A stretch of DNA of 64,000 nucleotides from an uncultured Atopobium sp. (GTDB lineage Bacteria; Actinomycetota; Coriobacteriia; Coriobacteriales; Atopobiaceae), in NCBI GenBank assembly GCA_938028565.1, contig CALIZS010000004.1:1-64000 (forward strand). Reading direction: 5' to 3'. The translations under genes and the position numbers were made by a program. Numbering within the stretch: the stretch's first letter is position 1; each line of letters starts with the position of its first letter. Positions 36,095 to 45,491 of the stretch are shown in pieces. Under the pieces are notes generated by a model. It ran no database searches, had not been told where the DNA came from, and saw nothing but the letters and a program-made list of their open reading frames with translations.

Positions 36095-36130
36095 CAAAAA
36101 ACGGCCATCTACAAGCGCAGATGGCCGTTT
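36095..36130. terminator. Bidirectional terminator between the methyltransferase gene and ftsH
   Basis: AAACGGCCATCT pairs with AGATGGCCGTTT around an 8-nt loop, with an A-run on one side. It serves two convergent genes. Confidence 0.85.
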
Positions 36131-36149
36131 CACTTTGTTGATGAGAGAA

Positions 36150-38084
36150 TTACTCTGCTGAAGGGGTAGAGGAGCCTTCCTCATTGGTGCTCTCAACTAC
36201 TGGTGCAAAGGTATTCTCACGTTTAAGGATGTTCATGAACTCCTCGCCGGTAATAGTCTCCTTCTTCTGCAGGTAGTGAGCAATCTCATGCAGCTTGAAG
36301 CGGTTCTCTTTAAGCGTCTGGAGTGCGCGCTGGTGGCCCTCTTCAACAATGCGTCTAACTTCAGCATCAATCTCTTCAGCGGTTGCCTCAGAGCAGGTGA
36401 GGGAAGAGCCACCACCAAGATAACGGCTTTGCTGCTGGCTGAGGGTAACCATGCCAAGTTTGTCAGACATGCCGTACTGCGTAACCATAGCGCGAGCAAT
36501 TGCTGTTGCACGCTCAATATCGTTGGAAGCGCCATTGGTCATCTCGCCAAAGATAAGTTCTTCAGCTGCGCGCCCACCACAGAGAACAGCAATCTCATCC
36601 ATCGCCTGGCTTTTGCTCATGAGATAACGCTCATCATCCTCAACCTGCATGGTAAAGCCAAGAGCTCCGCCAGTACGAGGAACAATAGTGATCTTGGTAA
36701 CAGGAGCATCGTTTTTCTGGATGGCACCAACAATTGCATGGCCGGTCTCGTGATAAGCTACAACGTCCTTCTCGTGCTCAGAAAGAACCGTGTTCTTTTT
36801 CTTTGCACCGGCAATAACAACGTCAACGGACTCAGCAAGATCTTCGGTGGTAACACGACGACGACCAAAGCGAACAGCACGAAGAGCTGCCTCGTTGATG
36901 ATGTTTGCGAGGTCTGCGCCGGATGCACCTGGCGTGGACTTAGCAATGATAGAGAGGTCAACGCCTGGCTCCATCTTTACATCATTGGCGTGAATCTGAA
37001 GAACTGCCTCGCGACCCTTAAGGTCTGGAAGCTCAACAGGAATACGGCGGTCAAAACGGCCAGGACGCAGAAGTGCTTTGTCCAAGGTCTCAGGGCGGTT
37101 GGTTGCTGCAAGAACAACAATACCCTTGTGGTTATCAAAGCCGTCCATCTCAGAGAGTAGCTGATTTAAGGTTTGCTCACGCTCATCGTTGGAGTTGAGA
37201 GAAGCATCACGGCGCTTACCAACCGCATCAATCTCGTCAATAAAGATGATGCAAGGAGCCTTTTCATTTGCTTGCTTGAAGAGATCACGGACTTTTGCAG
37301 CACCGCGTCCAACAAACATCTCAACAAACTCAGAGCCAGCAATCTGGAAGAAAGGAACGCCAGCCTCACCAGCAACTGCCTTAGCAATGAGGGTCTTACC
37401 AGTACCTGGAGGGCCTACAAGCAAGGCGCCACGAGGACAGCGAGCACCAATCTCTTTGTACTTATCAGGAGTTTTAAGGAAGCTAACAATCTCTTGCATA
37501 GACTCTTTAGCCTCTTCTTGACCAGCTACGTCTTTAAACGTAATGCCTGTGTCTTCTCCCTTAATTTCTTTAGCGCTTGAGCGACCAAGATTGCCGCCAA
37601 GACCTCCAAAGCCGCCACCAAAGTTCATGGAAGGACCATCGTCACCCATGGCGCGTTTAAGAGATCGGTTAATAAAGTAGCCAATACCTAGGAACAGGAA
37701 AAGAGGAATACCATACTGAATAAGGGCAAACATCAGCATATTTGTGGAGTTGTCAGGAATAGAAGCCGAGAAGTCAACTTTGTGATCTCTAAGCGTCTGA
37801 ACCAGCGTTGAATCATTGGGGAACTGCGTAGTCTCAAAGATCTTCTCGGAATCTCCAGAGCCAGTTGTGAACCTAATGTTTCTGTTACCCGTATTAAGGT
37901 CTACCTTGGTAACTTCATTGTTGTCAATCTTGTTAAGGAACTCACTGTACGAGACAGTTTGTACCTGTTGACGCAGAAGTCCTGGTAATAATGTGTTGCT
38001 AAGCAGGAGATATACAAAGATGGCTACTGCAATATAGAGTAGCATCGACATAGATCTACGGTGCTTGTTATCGTTATTTGTCAT
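36150..38084 (-). CDS. ftsH: ATP-dependent zinc metalloprotease FtsH
   Basis: A 644-residue membrane AAA+ protease. I use ATG 38084 ([11 protein letters not shown]), which has AAAGGGA upstream; an ATG 27 bp earlier in frame is less likely. Two membrane helices (about 12-32 and 100-122) flank an extracytoplasmic domain. Walker A GPPGTGKT is near residue 219, Walker [12 protein letters not shown] near 275 and the zinc site HETGH near 444. It degrades unassembled membrane proteins. The acidic Ser-rich tail is ordinary. It is a single-gene unit. Confidence 0.96.
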   Translation of the reverse strand: MTNNDNKHRRSMSMLLYIAVAIFVYLLLSNTLLPGLLRQQVQTVSYSEFLNKIDNNEVTKVDLNTGNRNIRFTTGSGDSEKIFETTQFPNDSTLVQTLRDHKVDFSASIPDNSTNMLMFALIQYGIPLFLFLGIGYFINRSLKRAMGDDGPSMNFGGGFGGLGGNLGRSSAKEIKGEDTGITFKDVAGQEEAKESMQEIVSFLKTPDKYKEIGARCPRGALLVGPPGTGKTLIAKAVAGEAGVPFFQIAGSEFVEMFVGRGAAKVRDLFKQANEKAPCIIFIDEIDAVGKRRDASLNSNDEREQTLNQLLSEMDGFDNHKGIVVLAATNRPETLDKALLRPGRFDRRIPVELPDLKGREAVLQIHANDVKMEPGVDLSIIAKSTPGASGADLANIINEAALRAVRFGRRRVTTEDLAESVDVVIAGAKKKNTVLSEHEKDVVAYHETGHAIVGAIQKNDAPVTKITIVPRTGGALGFTMQVEDDERYLMSKSQAMDEIAVLCGGRAAEELIFGEMTNGASNDIERATAIARAMVTQYGMSDKLGMVTLSQQQSRYLGGGSSLTCSEATAEEIDAEVRRIVEEGHQRALQTLKENRFKLHEIAHYLQKKETITGEEFMNILKRENTFAPVVESTNEEGSSTPSAE

Positions 38085-38273
38085 ACACGTCCCTTTACCT
38101 GTTTGGCTCAAATGTGATATGAGCTCACTTAGATATTTGAATTGTTTTACCCAATCTACATTTTTTATTTCTATAAAAATTTAAAATTTGGATTCCGCAT
38201 AATTTGTTAAAAACGGTTTACGCGTGTGTATTACTTAGTTCAATGAGTGCAAGACGTGGTAGTATTACTTACA

Positions 38274-38530
38274 CAAGCTGTGATGAGGACAGTAGCTGGG
38301 TAGCGCAAATCTCAAGCGAGCGGAGTTGGTGGAAGTCCGCATTTGCGTCCGTGTGAACATCACCTCGGAGCTGCAGTTCAAACGTACAGGTTTTTGTACT
38401 AGTAGATGCTGCCGGAAATGGTCGCCGTGACAGGCCAGCCGAGTAAACGGACATATCCGTCGCTGGGTGGTTACAACGAAGTGTATTGTGGCGCTTCGTC
38501 CCAGCTGTGAGGGACGGGCGCTTTATTTGT
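38274..38530 (+). promoter_or_regulatory. T-box riboswitch controlling ileS (isoleucine specifier)
   Basis: The 466 bp between the ftsH and ileS starts hold a T-box leader. Stem I closes with GAGG/CCTC. The specifier loop has AGTA on the 5' side and, on the 3' side, GAAC-ATC-A, which reads the Ile codon ATC (38359-38361). The T-box core GGGTGGTTAC at 38465-38474 exposes TGGT, which pairs with the ACCA end of uncharged tRNA-Ile. A terminator follows. Low charging of tRNA-Ile should favour the antiterminator and raise ileS expression. The stretch 38085-38273 otherwise holds only divergent promoter sequence. Confidence 0.88.
38491..38528 (+). terminator. Regulated terminator of the ileS T-box
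   Basis: GCGC-TTC-GTCCC pairs with GGGAC-GG-GCGC around AGCTGTGA, then TTTATTT. It ends 22 bp before the ileS start codon, so this T-box acts on transcription. The T-box core lies immediately upstream and would compete with it. Confidence 0.75.
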
Positions 38531-38550
38531 GCCCAGAAAGGTTGTGCTTG

Positions 38551-41349
38551 ATGGCAAACGAGTACAAAAAGACCACCAACCTGCCAAACACAGGCTTTCC
38601 TATGCGCGCATCACTTGCGCAGAACGAGCCTCAGCGTTTGGCTGATTGGGACCAAAACAACGTCTATGAGCTCCTGATGAAGAAGAATGAGGGACATGAC
38701 AAGTTTGTCCTTCACGACGGACCTCCTTATGCAAACGGTCCAATTCACCTGGGTCACGCACAGAATAAGATTTCCAAGGACATCATCAACCGCTATAAGG
38801 CTATGCAGGGCTTCCAGACTCCTTATGTTCCTGGTTGGGACTGCCATGGTCAGCCAATCGAGCACAAGGTTGAGCAGATGCTTGGCACCGAGAAGTTCAA
38901 TCAGTTATCTACCGAGAAGATCCGTGAGCTCTGCCGCAAGATGGCAGTTGAGCAGGTAGACACCCAGCGTCAGGGCTTTAAGCGCCTTGGTGTTCTGGGC
39001 GAGTGGGATAACCCTTATCTCACTTACGTCAACGATTACGACGCAACTGATGTTGAGATCTTCAAGGCAATCTACGACAAGGGCTCTGTGTATAGAGGTA
39101 CCAAGCCTGTTCACTGGTGTACTCATGACCACACTGCTCTCTCTGAGGCAGAGATTGAGTATCACGATGTCACCTCTACTGCAATCTTTGTTCGCTTTGA
39201 GCTAACTACGGTTCCTGAGGGTCTTGAGGCTTACGCGGGTAAGACCTGGGTAGACATCTGGACTACAACTCCATGGACAATGCCTGCTGACGAGGCAGTT
39301 ATTCTGCACCCTGAGGCTAACTATGTTGCTCTTGAGCTTCCTGATGGACATGTAGAAATTGTTGCTGAAGCTCTTGCAGAGAAAGCTGCTACCAAGTTTG
39401 GTTATACCGATTGGAAGCTTGCTCAGGACGCAAAAGGTAATACTTGGAAGAAGACTGGCGTTGAGCTTGCAGGCAATGAGTATAAGCAGCCAATCTTTGG
39501 TGACCTTGGTAACACTGGTAGATTTATCTATGCAGAGTACGTTACCCTTGACGACGGTACTGGTGTTGTTCACTCCGCACCTGGTCATGGCGTAGACGAC
39601 TATAACGCTGGTGTTCGCTTTGATATTCCACAGACTATGCCTGTTGATGATGACGGTCACTTCTTCAAAGGTGACGGTCAGGGCACTGGTGGCCCCTTCT
39701 CTGGTATGGAGGTCAATGAGGCTAACCCTGTCATTGTTCAGTGGCTCAAAGACCGTGGAACGCTCATTCTTTCAGAAGAGATTACCCACAGCTATCCACA
39801 CTGCTGGCGTTGTAAAGAGCCCGTTATCTTCCGTGCAACAAGCCAGTGGTTTGTCTCCATGGATAAGACTGGCCTGCGTCAGCAGGCAGCAGAGGAGCTT
39901 ACAAAGGTTAAGTTCTATCCTGCAAATGCGGTTAAGCGTATTGGCTCCATGGTTGAAGGTCGTCCTGACTGGTGCATTTCCAGGCAGCGTAACTGGGGTG
40001 TTCCAATCCCTGCTTTCACCTGCGAGGATTGCGGCGAAACTGTTATCAATGACCAGACACTTGACGCTGTCATCAAGCTTTTCCGCGAGAAGGGCTCTGA
40101 TGCTTGGTTTACCGACGATCCTAAGACCTATTTAGGCGACGCTTGCGTCTGCCCTAAATGTGGCGGCCATAATCTCAAGGCAAACAAGGACATTCTGGAC
40201 GTTTGGTGGGATTCTGGTGTTTCTCACACTGCTGTTTGCAAACACCGTCCAAACCTTAAGTTCCCAGCTGATATGTATCTTGAGGGCTCCGACCAGCACC
40301 GTGGTTGGTTCATGAGTTCTCTCATGACTTCTGTTGGAGCTTACGGTGTCGCTCCTTACAAGTCTGTTGTCTCACAGGGCTTTACGCTTGATGGCCAGGG
40401 ACGCAAGATGAGTAAGTCTCTGGGCAATGTCATTGATCCAAATGCCGTTTGTGCTGAACGTGGTGCAGACGTCCTACGCCTTTGGGTTGCTTCTGTTGAC
40501 ACTTCAACTGACGTTCCTTGCGATGACGCTATTCTTTCCCAGGTAGGCGATGCATACCGTAGGTTCAGAAACACCCTGCGCTTCCTTCTTGGCGAGCTTG
40601 AGGGCCAGTTTGATCCTGCTACCGATGCAGTTGCTGTAGCGGACCTTGAAGAGTATGACCGTCTTGTTCTTGCACGTATGTGCGAGGTTCATGCTGCAGT
40701 CACTGAGGCTTACGAGGGATATCGCTTTAATAACGTCTTCCGTACCCTCTACGATTACATCATTGAGCTTTCCAACGGTTACTTGAACGCAACTAAGGAC
40801 CGCATGTACTGTGATGCTGCTGATTCTGGAACTCGTCGTAGCGCTCAGACTGTTTGGGCAGAGATTCTTTCCATGCTTGTTCATGACCTGCAGCCAATTC
40901 TGGTTTACACCACCGACGAGGCTATGCAGTTCCTGCCAGAGTCCATGCGTGACGGTCAGAAGTACGCAGCCCTTCTCGACTGGTATAAGGCTCCTATGAG
41001 CACTGACGAGTACACAGCACTGCTTCCTGCATATCAGGTGCTGGTTGATGCTCGTGCTGCCTACACCAAGGTATACGAGACGGCTCTTGAGGCAGGTGTT
41101 GTTACCGAGAAGACCACGCAGGCTACACGTGCAGAGGTTACCCTTACCGCTGAGCAGGCTGCATCCATTTCTCATGCTGGTCTTGACTTTGCTGAGGCAT
41201 TTGTCTGCTCTGAGGTTACCGTCTCCGAAGGTTCTGAGCTGAGCGTAAGCGTCTATCCTGCAAACGGCGAGCGCTGCGACCGTTGCTGGAACTATCGCGA
41301 GCTTGGTGAGGATCACCTTTGTCACCGCTGCCACGACGTTGTTGCGTAA
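38551..41349 (+). CDS. ileS: Isoleucyl-tRNA synthetase
   Basis: A 932-residue class I synthetase. The start is ATG 38551 (MANEYKKTTNLPNTGFPM), with AGAAAGG about 10 nt upstream; the longer open frame runs back into the T-box terminator. HIGH is present as HLGH near residue 66 and KMSKS is intact near 619. The editing domain lies between about 200 and 390. The C-terminal zinc site is CDRCWNYRELGEDHLCHRC. lspA begins at the very next base after the stop codon. Confidence 0.97.
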   Translation: MANEYKKTTNLPNTGFPMRASLAQNEPQRLADWDQNNVYELLMKKNEGHDKFVLHDGPPYANGPIHLGHAQNKISKDIINRYKAMQGFQTPYVPGWDCHGQPIEHKVEQMLGTEKFNQLSTEKIRELCRKMAVEQVDTQRQGFKRLGVLGEWDNPYLTYVNDYDATDVEIFKAIYDKGSVYRGTKPVHWCTHDHTALSEAEIEYHDVTSTAIFVRFELTTVPEGLEAYAGKTWVDIWTTTPWTMPADEAVILHPEANYVALELPDGHVEIVAEALAEKAATKFGYTDWKLAQDAKGNTWKKTGVELAGNEYKQPIFGDLGNTGRFIYAEYVTLDDGTGVVHSAPGHGVDDYNAGVRFDIPQTMPVDDDGHFFKGDGQGTGGPFSGMEVNEANPVIVQWLKDRGTLILSEEITHSYPHCWRCKEPVIFRATSQWFVSMDKTGLRQQAAEELTKVKFYPANAVKRIGSMVEGRPDWCISRQRNWGVPIPAFTCEDCGETVINDQTLDAVIKLFREKGSDAWFTDDPKTYLGDACVCPKCGGHNLKANKDILDVWWDSGVSHTAVCKHRPNLKFPADMYLEGSDQHRGWFMSSLMTSVGAYGVAPYKSVVSQGFTLDGQGRKMSKSLGNVIDPNAVCAERGADVLRLWVASVDTSTDVPCDDAILSQVGDAYRRFRNTLRFLLGELEGQFDPATDAVAVADLEEYDRLVLARMCEVHAAVTEAYEGYRFNNVFRTLYDYIIELSNGYLNATKDRMYCDAADSGTRRSAQTVWAEILSMLVHDLQPILVYTTDEAMQFLPESMRDGQKYAALLDWYKAPMSTDEYTALLPAYQVLVDARAAYTKVYETALEAGVVTEKTTQATRAEVTLTAEQAASISHAGLDFAEAFVCSEVTVSEGSELSVSVYPANGERCDRCWNYRELGEDHLCHRCHDVVA

Positions 41350-41847
41350 ATGAACACTGACCAGCAGCAACATACAACGCACACACTAGTGACCCGCCTT
41401 GCAGTTCTCTGCGGGGCGGGCGTTGTTGCCTGTGTGCTTGACCAGGTAACTAAGCTCTGGGTACGAACCTCAATCCCAGAGGGAGCCGCGGTTCCTTTTA
41501 TCCCAGGTGTTATGGAGCTCTTCCACGTAAGTAACACCGGTGCAGCGTTTTCTGTAGGTTCTGGAAATGCCCTCTTTTTTGTGGCCCTCACTGCCGTGGT
41601 TATCGCCGCTCTGGTGGGCTTTGTAGTTCGCGAGGAGAACCTCCCGCTGCCGCTTATTGCGCTTTTGGGAGGCGTCGCAGGTGGCGGAATTGGCAACGCT
41701 ATTGATCGTGTTTTGTATGGTCAGGTTACTGATTTCTTTGCTACAACGTTTATTAATTTTGCTGTGTTTAATGTGGCAGATATCTTTGTGACCTGTGGCA
41801 TCCTTATTGCTTTTGTGTACTGGACAATCTGGGACAAAAAGCAGTAG
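41350..41847 (+). CDS. lspA: Lipoprotein signal peptidase
   Basis: A 165-residue four-helix membrane aspartyl protease that cleaves prolipoproteins after lipidation. Family blocks: NTGAAFS near residue 60, GGIGNAIDRV with the first catalytic Asp near 118, and FNVADIF with the second near 140. It is directly abutted to ileS and followed 10 bp later by an RluD-type gene, the classical ileS-lspA-rluD order. Confidence 0.95.
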   Translation: MNTDQQQHTTHTLVTRLAVLCGAGVVACVLDQVTKLWVRTSIPEGAAVPFIPGVMELFHVSNTGAAFSVGSGNALFFVALTAVVIAALVGFVVREENLPLPLIALLGGVAGGGIGNAIDRVLYGQVTDFFATTFINFAVFNVADIFVTCGILIAFVYWTIWDKKQ

Positions 41848-41857
41848 GGTAGTGGTA

Positions 41858-42868
41858 ATGAATGAGCGTATCGTTGACATACTAGTTGGACCAGAAGGGG
41901 ACGGCGTCAGATTAGATGCGTTCCTTTCTGCCCAAGATACACTTCCCTCAAGAAGTGCCTGCGCAAAGCTGGTAGAAGAGGGAAGAGTAACCATCAACGC
42001 TACGCTGGCTACCTCCAAGTCAGAAAAACTTATGTTGGGCGATAGACTCTTAGTGTCTCTTCCAGACGCACAGCCTCAAACGGGACTTTTACGTCCAAAC
42101 CCAGACATTCCCCTTGATATTCGCTTTGAGGACCAGTACCTCATAGTACTCTCCAAACAGATCGGCCTTGTCTGCCATCCATCTCCTGGCCACGTTGATG
42201 ACACCCTGGCAAATGCCCTGGTAGCCCACTGTGGCTACGAGCACCTAGGAATGCTTCAGGGAGAAGAACGTCCTGGTATTGTGCATCGTCTTGATATGGA
42301 TACGTCTGGTCTTATGCTGGCAGCAAAGTCCGATGAGGCTCAAAAGGCTCTTCAGGACCTCATTAGACTGCGCGTGCTTGACCGACGCTATATTGTGCTA
42401 GTACAAGGCTATGTTGCCCACGATTCTGGCACCATTGAAACGGGCATTGCTCGCTCAACGCGAGACCGTCTCAAAATGACCGTTTCAGACGCGCCTGGCG
42501 CACGAGAGGCCATTACCACCTTTAGAACGCTTGAGCGCTTTGAAGCGGGCAGAAAAGGCGAGGGCTACTCGCTTCTTGAGTGCCATCTCTATACAGGTCG
42601 CACACACCAGATTAGAGTTCACATGCGCCACATTGGACATCCTGTTGTTGGCGATCAGCTTTATGGCAAAAAAGATACAAGCCTTAACCTTGGCCTTAAC
42701 AGGCAGTTTTTACACTCCTGGCACGTTCAGTTTGAGCACCCTTTTACAGGCGAGAATATCGTGGTAGCAGACACACTACCAAAAGACCTGCAAGAAGCCC
42801 TACTTTCTCAAAGCACTATGTCTATGGGAAGGACTTCTGTAGGAAATGAGATTTGCCCTCAATTGTAA
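41858..42868 (+). CDS. RluD-family 23S rRNA pseudouridine synthase
   Basis: A 336-residue protein that starts MNERIVDILVGPEGDGVRLD at ATG 41858; an earlier in-frame start lies inside lspA. An S4 RNA-binding domain occupies residues 15-75. The catalytic aspartate is in HRLDMDTSGLML near 145. RluA/RluD members convert uridines in 23S rRNA to pseudouridine; RluD, acting on helix 69, is the usual neighbour of lspA. It ends 5 bp from the convergent AraC gene with no clear terminator between them. Confidence 0.92.
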   Translation: MNERIVDILVGPEGDGVRLDAFLSAQDTLPSRSACAKLVEEGRVTINATLATSKSEKLMLGDRLLVSLPDAQPQTGLLRPNPDIPLDIRFEDQYLIVLSKQIGLVCHPSPGHVDDTLANALVAHCGYEHLGMLQGEERPGIVHRLDMDTSGLMLAAKSDEAQKALQDLIRLRVLDRRYIVLVQGYVAHDSGTIETGIARSTRDRLKMTVSDAPGAREAITTFRTLERFEAGRKGEGYSLLECHLYTGRTHQIRVHMRHIGHPVVGDQLYGKKDTSLNLGLNRQFLHSWHVQFEHPFTGENIVVADTLPKDLQEALLSQSTMSMGRTSVGNEICPQL

Positions 42869-42873
42869 TATGA

Positions 42874-43695
42874 CTAAAAAGTCTCGCATCTCATTTCACG
42901 TGGTGTAAGAGAAAAGTAGCCCTTAAATTTCCTATAAAACTCTGTTGTTCCACCATAGCCAATCATTGAAGAAATAGTAGAGACAGGCAATTTGGTATGA
43001 ATTAACAGCGTTTTTGCTCGTTCCATTCTTTGTTCTAAAACAAGTTCAGAAAAAGTCTTGCCACATTTTTGTCTGAGAAGTTCAGAGAGATAAGTTGGTG
43101 TATATGAGTATTTTTCTGAAAGTTTAGCAAGTGTAATACTTTCTGAATGAGCAGTAATTTCATTAAGGATAAGAGCGACCGTCTCATTAGTGTTACCTGG
43201 AGTGAACGTATAGTGAGCATCAGGAGAAAGGCAGGTAATAAGCGCTATAAGTAAGGAAGTAACAATAGCTTCCCAATTTGGTTTTCTCTCGGAATAGGCA
43301 ATGATTATCTGAGTATAAAGTGTATAAATTCGTTCAATATCAGCTGGATGAACATTTTGTGGCAGTGTATTTTTATTTGATATAAGGTTTGTAGTAAAAG
43401 TAAAGAAATCTTCTGATGAAGGCATTAGAAAGAAAAGAAAACTTCCAAAATAGTTTTTACGAGCAAGTATTGAGAGACTCACAATGTCGTCTCCATAAGG
43501 TTTTGTAGAAAATTGGCCTAAATTTGTTAAATCAAAAGCAGAAGTGAGTGTAAAAAATCCTCTGATATGAGGGTTAGCAGATTCTTCTGTTTCGTAGTGT
43601 GCACTCAAAATGACATTTGAAGCACCACCTTGAGCAAGAGACTTTCCATTGGAAAGTATATTTTGAAGTGCTTGAGTTAGTCGCTTTTCGCTCAT
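42874..43695 (-). CDS. AraC-family transcription regulator
   Basis: A 273-residue regulator. The C-terminal 100 residues hold two helix-turn-helix units (ITLAKLSEKYSYTPTYLSELL, then PVSTISSMIGYGGTTEFYRKFK) ending in the usual TPREMR. The N-terminal 160 residues are a sensor domain I cannot assign. I take ATG 43695, with GAAAGG 6-7 nt upstream; an in-frame ATG at 43788 has no ribosome site. It is divergent from the ABC transporter pair and is the likely controller of it. The region is visibly AT-richer than its neighbours, suggesting acquisition. Confidence 0.85.
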   Translation of the reverse strand: MSEKRLTQALQNILSNGKSLAQGGASNVILSAHYETEESANPHIRGFFTLTSAFDLTNLGQFSTKPYGDDIVSLSILARKNYFGSFLFFLMPSSEDFFTFTTNLISNKNTLPQNVHPADIERIYTLYTQIIIAYSERKPNWEAIVTSLLIALITCLSPDAHYTFTPGNTNETVALILNEITAHSESITLAKLSEKYSYTPTYLSELLRQKCGKTFSELVLEQRMERAKTLLIHTKLPVSTISSMIGYGGTTEFYRKFKGYFSLTPREMRCETF

Positions 43696-43878
43696 AATCA
43701 GCCTTTCAACGATATTTTCCTGCGTCAAATTATAGGGTGATAACGCAATTTTATACGAGAAACCCGCTTTTAACCTTAAAGAGTCCATTAAGTGTTTATT
43801 TTACAAGTGCAGGTAATTAATGCTTTGGAAAGGAGACTGAATTACTTACTGCGTTTTTAAGCTAATGATATTTTGGAA

Positions 43879-45471
43879 ATGATGAGTATGAATAAACGTC
43901 TCTCTCGCTTATTTGTTATACGAAAACATATGCTTCTATCTGCCCTTGGTTTGGCAATTGGATATATTGCTGTTGCAATGCTGGGCATTTTTACAGGCGA
44001 TTTAATTGATAGTATGCTTAATGTGCAAGCTGTTGACGGTGTTTGGCAAAAGCTAGGGCTGTTGTTGCTCCTTTCGCTTGTAACGCTTTGCTTAAGCTTT
44101 TTTCTCACTGTTTGGATTCCACAAAAGCTCAATTTAGAAGCTGCGGTTGCTAGTTCTGAGGTAGCGATATCGGAATTCTTAAAGATGTCTCTTCGTGTTT
44201 TTTCAAAAAAGAATACCGGACACTATCTCAATGTAGTCACTATGGCAGCCTTTGTCTTCAGTGGTGTTCAAATTGCAGTAAGTGTTGAATTTTTAGGTGG
44301 TCTTTTAGCAGTTATTGTTTTGGCAATTGTGGCATTTACGGTAAATCTATGGATTGGTTTTCTTGTCTTGCTATATATCCCTTTTTACTTGGTGATTATT
44401 GATTATCCGAGCAAGAAAACAAATGAGATTTTGACCGAGTCAATGAAAAAACGAGAAGGCTGGCTGGATATCGGTAGGCGCATAATTGAGGAAAAGTTCT
44501 CGATTAATGTGCTACGAGCAGAGAACTATTTTGAAAATGCTTACAAGGCAGCTAATGATGAGTATTTCCTCTATGTAAAAAGAAGCAGTTATTTCAGTGC
44601 TTTATCAAAGAACCTTCCATCAGCGCTTTCAAATTTCATGCAAGTCGTAGCCATAATTACAGGGGTTATGCTGTTTTCTATAGGTCAGATGAGTGTTGGA
44701 GAGATTTTAGCCGCCTATTTGATTTTGTCAGTATTGAGTGAGCCGCTTGATACGGTTTGTTCTGTTAAAAGCTCATATCTTGCTGCAAAAGCGGATATTG
44801 ATGTTTATCTTGAGCACGAGAAAGAATCCCAAGAGCCTTCAGGGTATGAGAAGCTTTGGAACTCTTCACTTAAACCGGCTGTAAAGATAGGAGAGGGAAC
44901 TCTTTTAGCTACTCCAGAAGGACCAGAGCTTTTCCATACACAAGCCCTCAGCATTCCACAAAGATCTCTCGTGGTGGTAAAAGGTTCCAATGGCTCAGGT
45001 AAGTCTTCTTTTGTGGATCTTTTGGCAGGCTGCTCTGATCCATCACTATTCAGTGGCGATATAGAGCTTTCGGATGATCTTAAAGACTGTTCTCGTTTTG
45101 CTCGCCCGGTACCTCTTGTAGAAGGAAGCCTTGCTGACAATATGTTTGGAGAAAAGATTGATCGTACGGTTTACAACTTGCTCGATTTCTCCTCTCTTGA
45201 GACGCATGCTTTTGATGGAAAAGAGGAGTCCGTTTCTTTGGGTGAGCGACAAAAAATTGGTCTTTTGAGAGCTCTATCCAGAAAACAAGGGGCACTTGTT
45301 TTGGATGAACCTCTACAGAATTTAGATGCGCCAACAGCTCAGAGGCTTTGTAGATATCTCGCCAACCTCAAAGGTGGGCGGACTGTCGTGGTGATTATGC
45401 ACTCCGATGAACTAGATCAAGAAGCAGATGTTCTTCTCGATATCCAAGACGGTCAATTGCATGTGCGTTGA
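43879..45471 (+). CDS. ABC exporter half-transporter 1 (membrane domain plus ATPase)
   Basis: About 530 residues. The N-terminal 310 hold some six membrane helices of a type I exporter. The ATPase domain follows: Walker A GSNGSGKSS, signature SLGERQ, Walker B ALVLDEP, D-loop NLD and switch His in IMHSDE. At the Q-loop the sequence is RPVPLVEG, so the usual Gln seems to be missing. From residue 315 to the end it is identical, base for base, to the next gene. The start is uncertain: in-frame TTG 43873 and ATGs 43879, 43882 and 43888 all have weak ribosome sites. The cargo is unknown; a heterodimeric peptide, drug or siderophore exporter is plausible. Confidence 0.88.
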   Translation: MMSMNKRLSRLFVIRKHMLLSALGLAIGYIAVAMLGIFTGDLIDSMLNVQAVDGVWQKLGLLLLLSLVTLCLSFFLTVWIPQKLNLEAAVASSEVAISEFLKMSLRVFSKKNTGHYLNVVTMAAFVFSGVQIAVSVEFLGGLLAVIVLAIVAFTVNLWIGFLVLLYIPFYLVIIDYPSKKTNEILTESMKKREGWLDIGRRIIEEKFSINVLRAENYFENAYKAANDEYFLYVKRSSYFSALSKNLPSALSNFMQVVAIITGVMLFSIGQMSVGEILAAYLILSVLSEPLDTVCSVKSSYLAAKADIDVYLEHEKESQEPSGYEKLWNSSLKPAVKIGEGTLLATPEGPELFHTQALSIPQRSLVVVKGSNGSGKSSFVDLLAGCSDPSLFSGDIELSDDLKDCSRFARPVPLVEGSLADNMFGEKIDRTVYNLLDFSSLETHAFDGKEESVSLGERQKIGLLRALSRKQGALVLDEPLQNLDAPTAQRLCRYLANLKGGRTVVVIMHSDELDQEADVLLDIQDGQLHVR

Positions 45472-45477
45472 TGGGGG
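44821..45477 (+). repeat. Perfect 657-bp direct repeat, copy 1 (ATPase domain)
   Basis: Identical at every base to 46443-47099, offset 1622. It covers the last 216 codons of ABC gene 1, the stop codon and six further bases. Identity begins and ends abruptly: the base before it is G here and C in copy 2, and the next base after it differs too. Confidence 0.97.
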
Positions 45478-45491
45478 GAGAGGAGACAACA

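Noticed and set aside
36276..37160. 294-codon open frame on the + strand inside ftsH
   Set aside because: Antisense to conserved FtsH motifs, no family features; a codon-bias artefact.
43806..43872. Leader peptide before ABC gene 1, after AAAGGAG at about 43829
   Set aside because: No ATG, GTG or TTG follows at a suitable distance. Only an ATT-initiated 13-codon frame exists, which I consider too weak to report.
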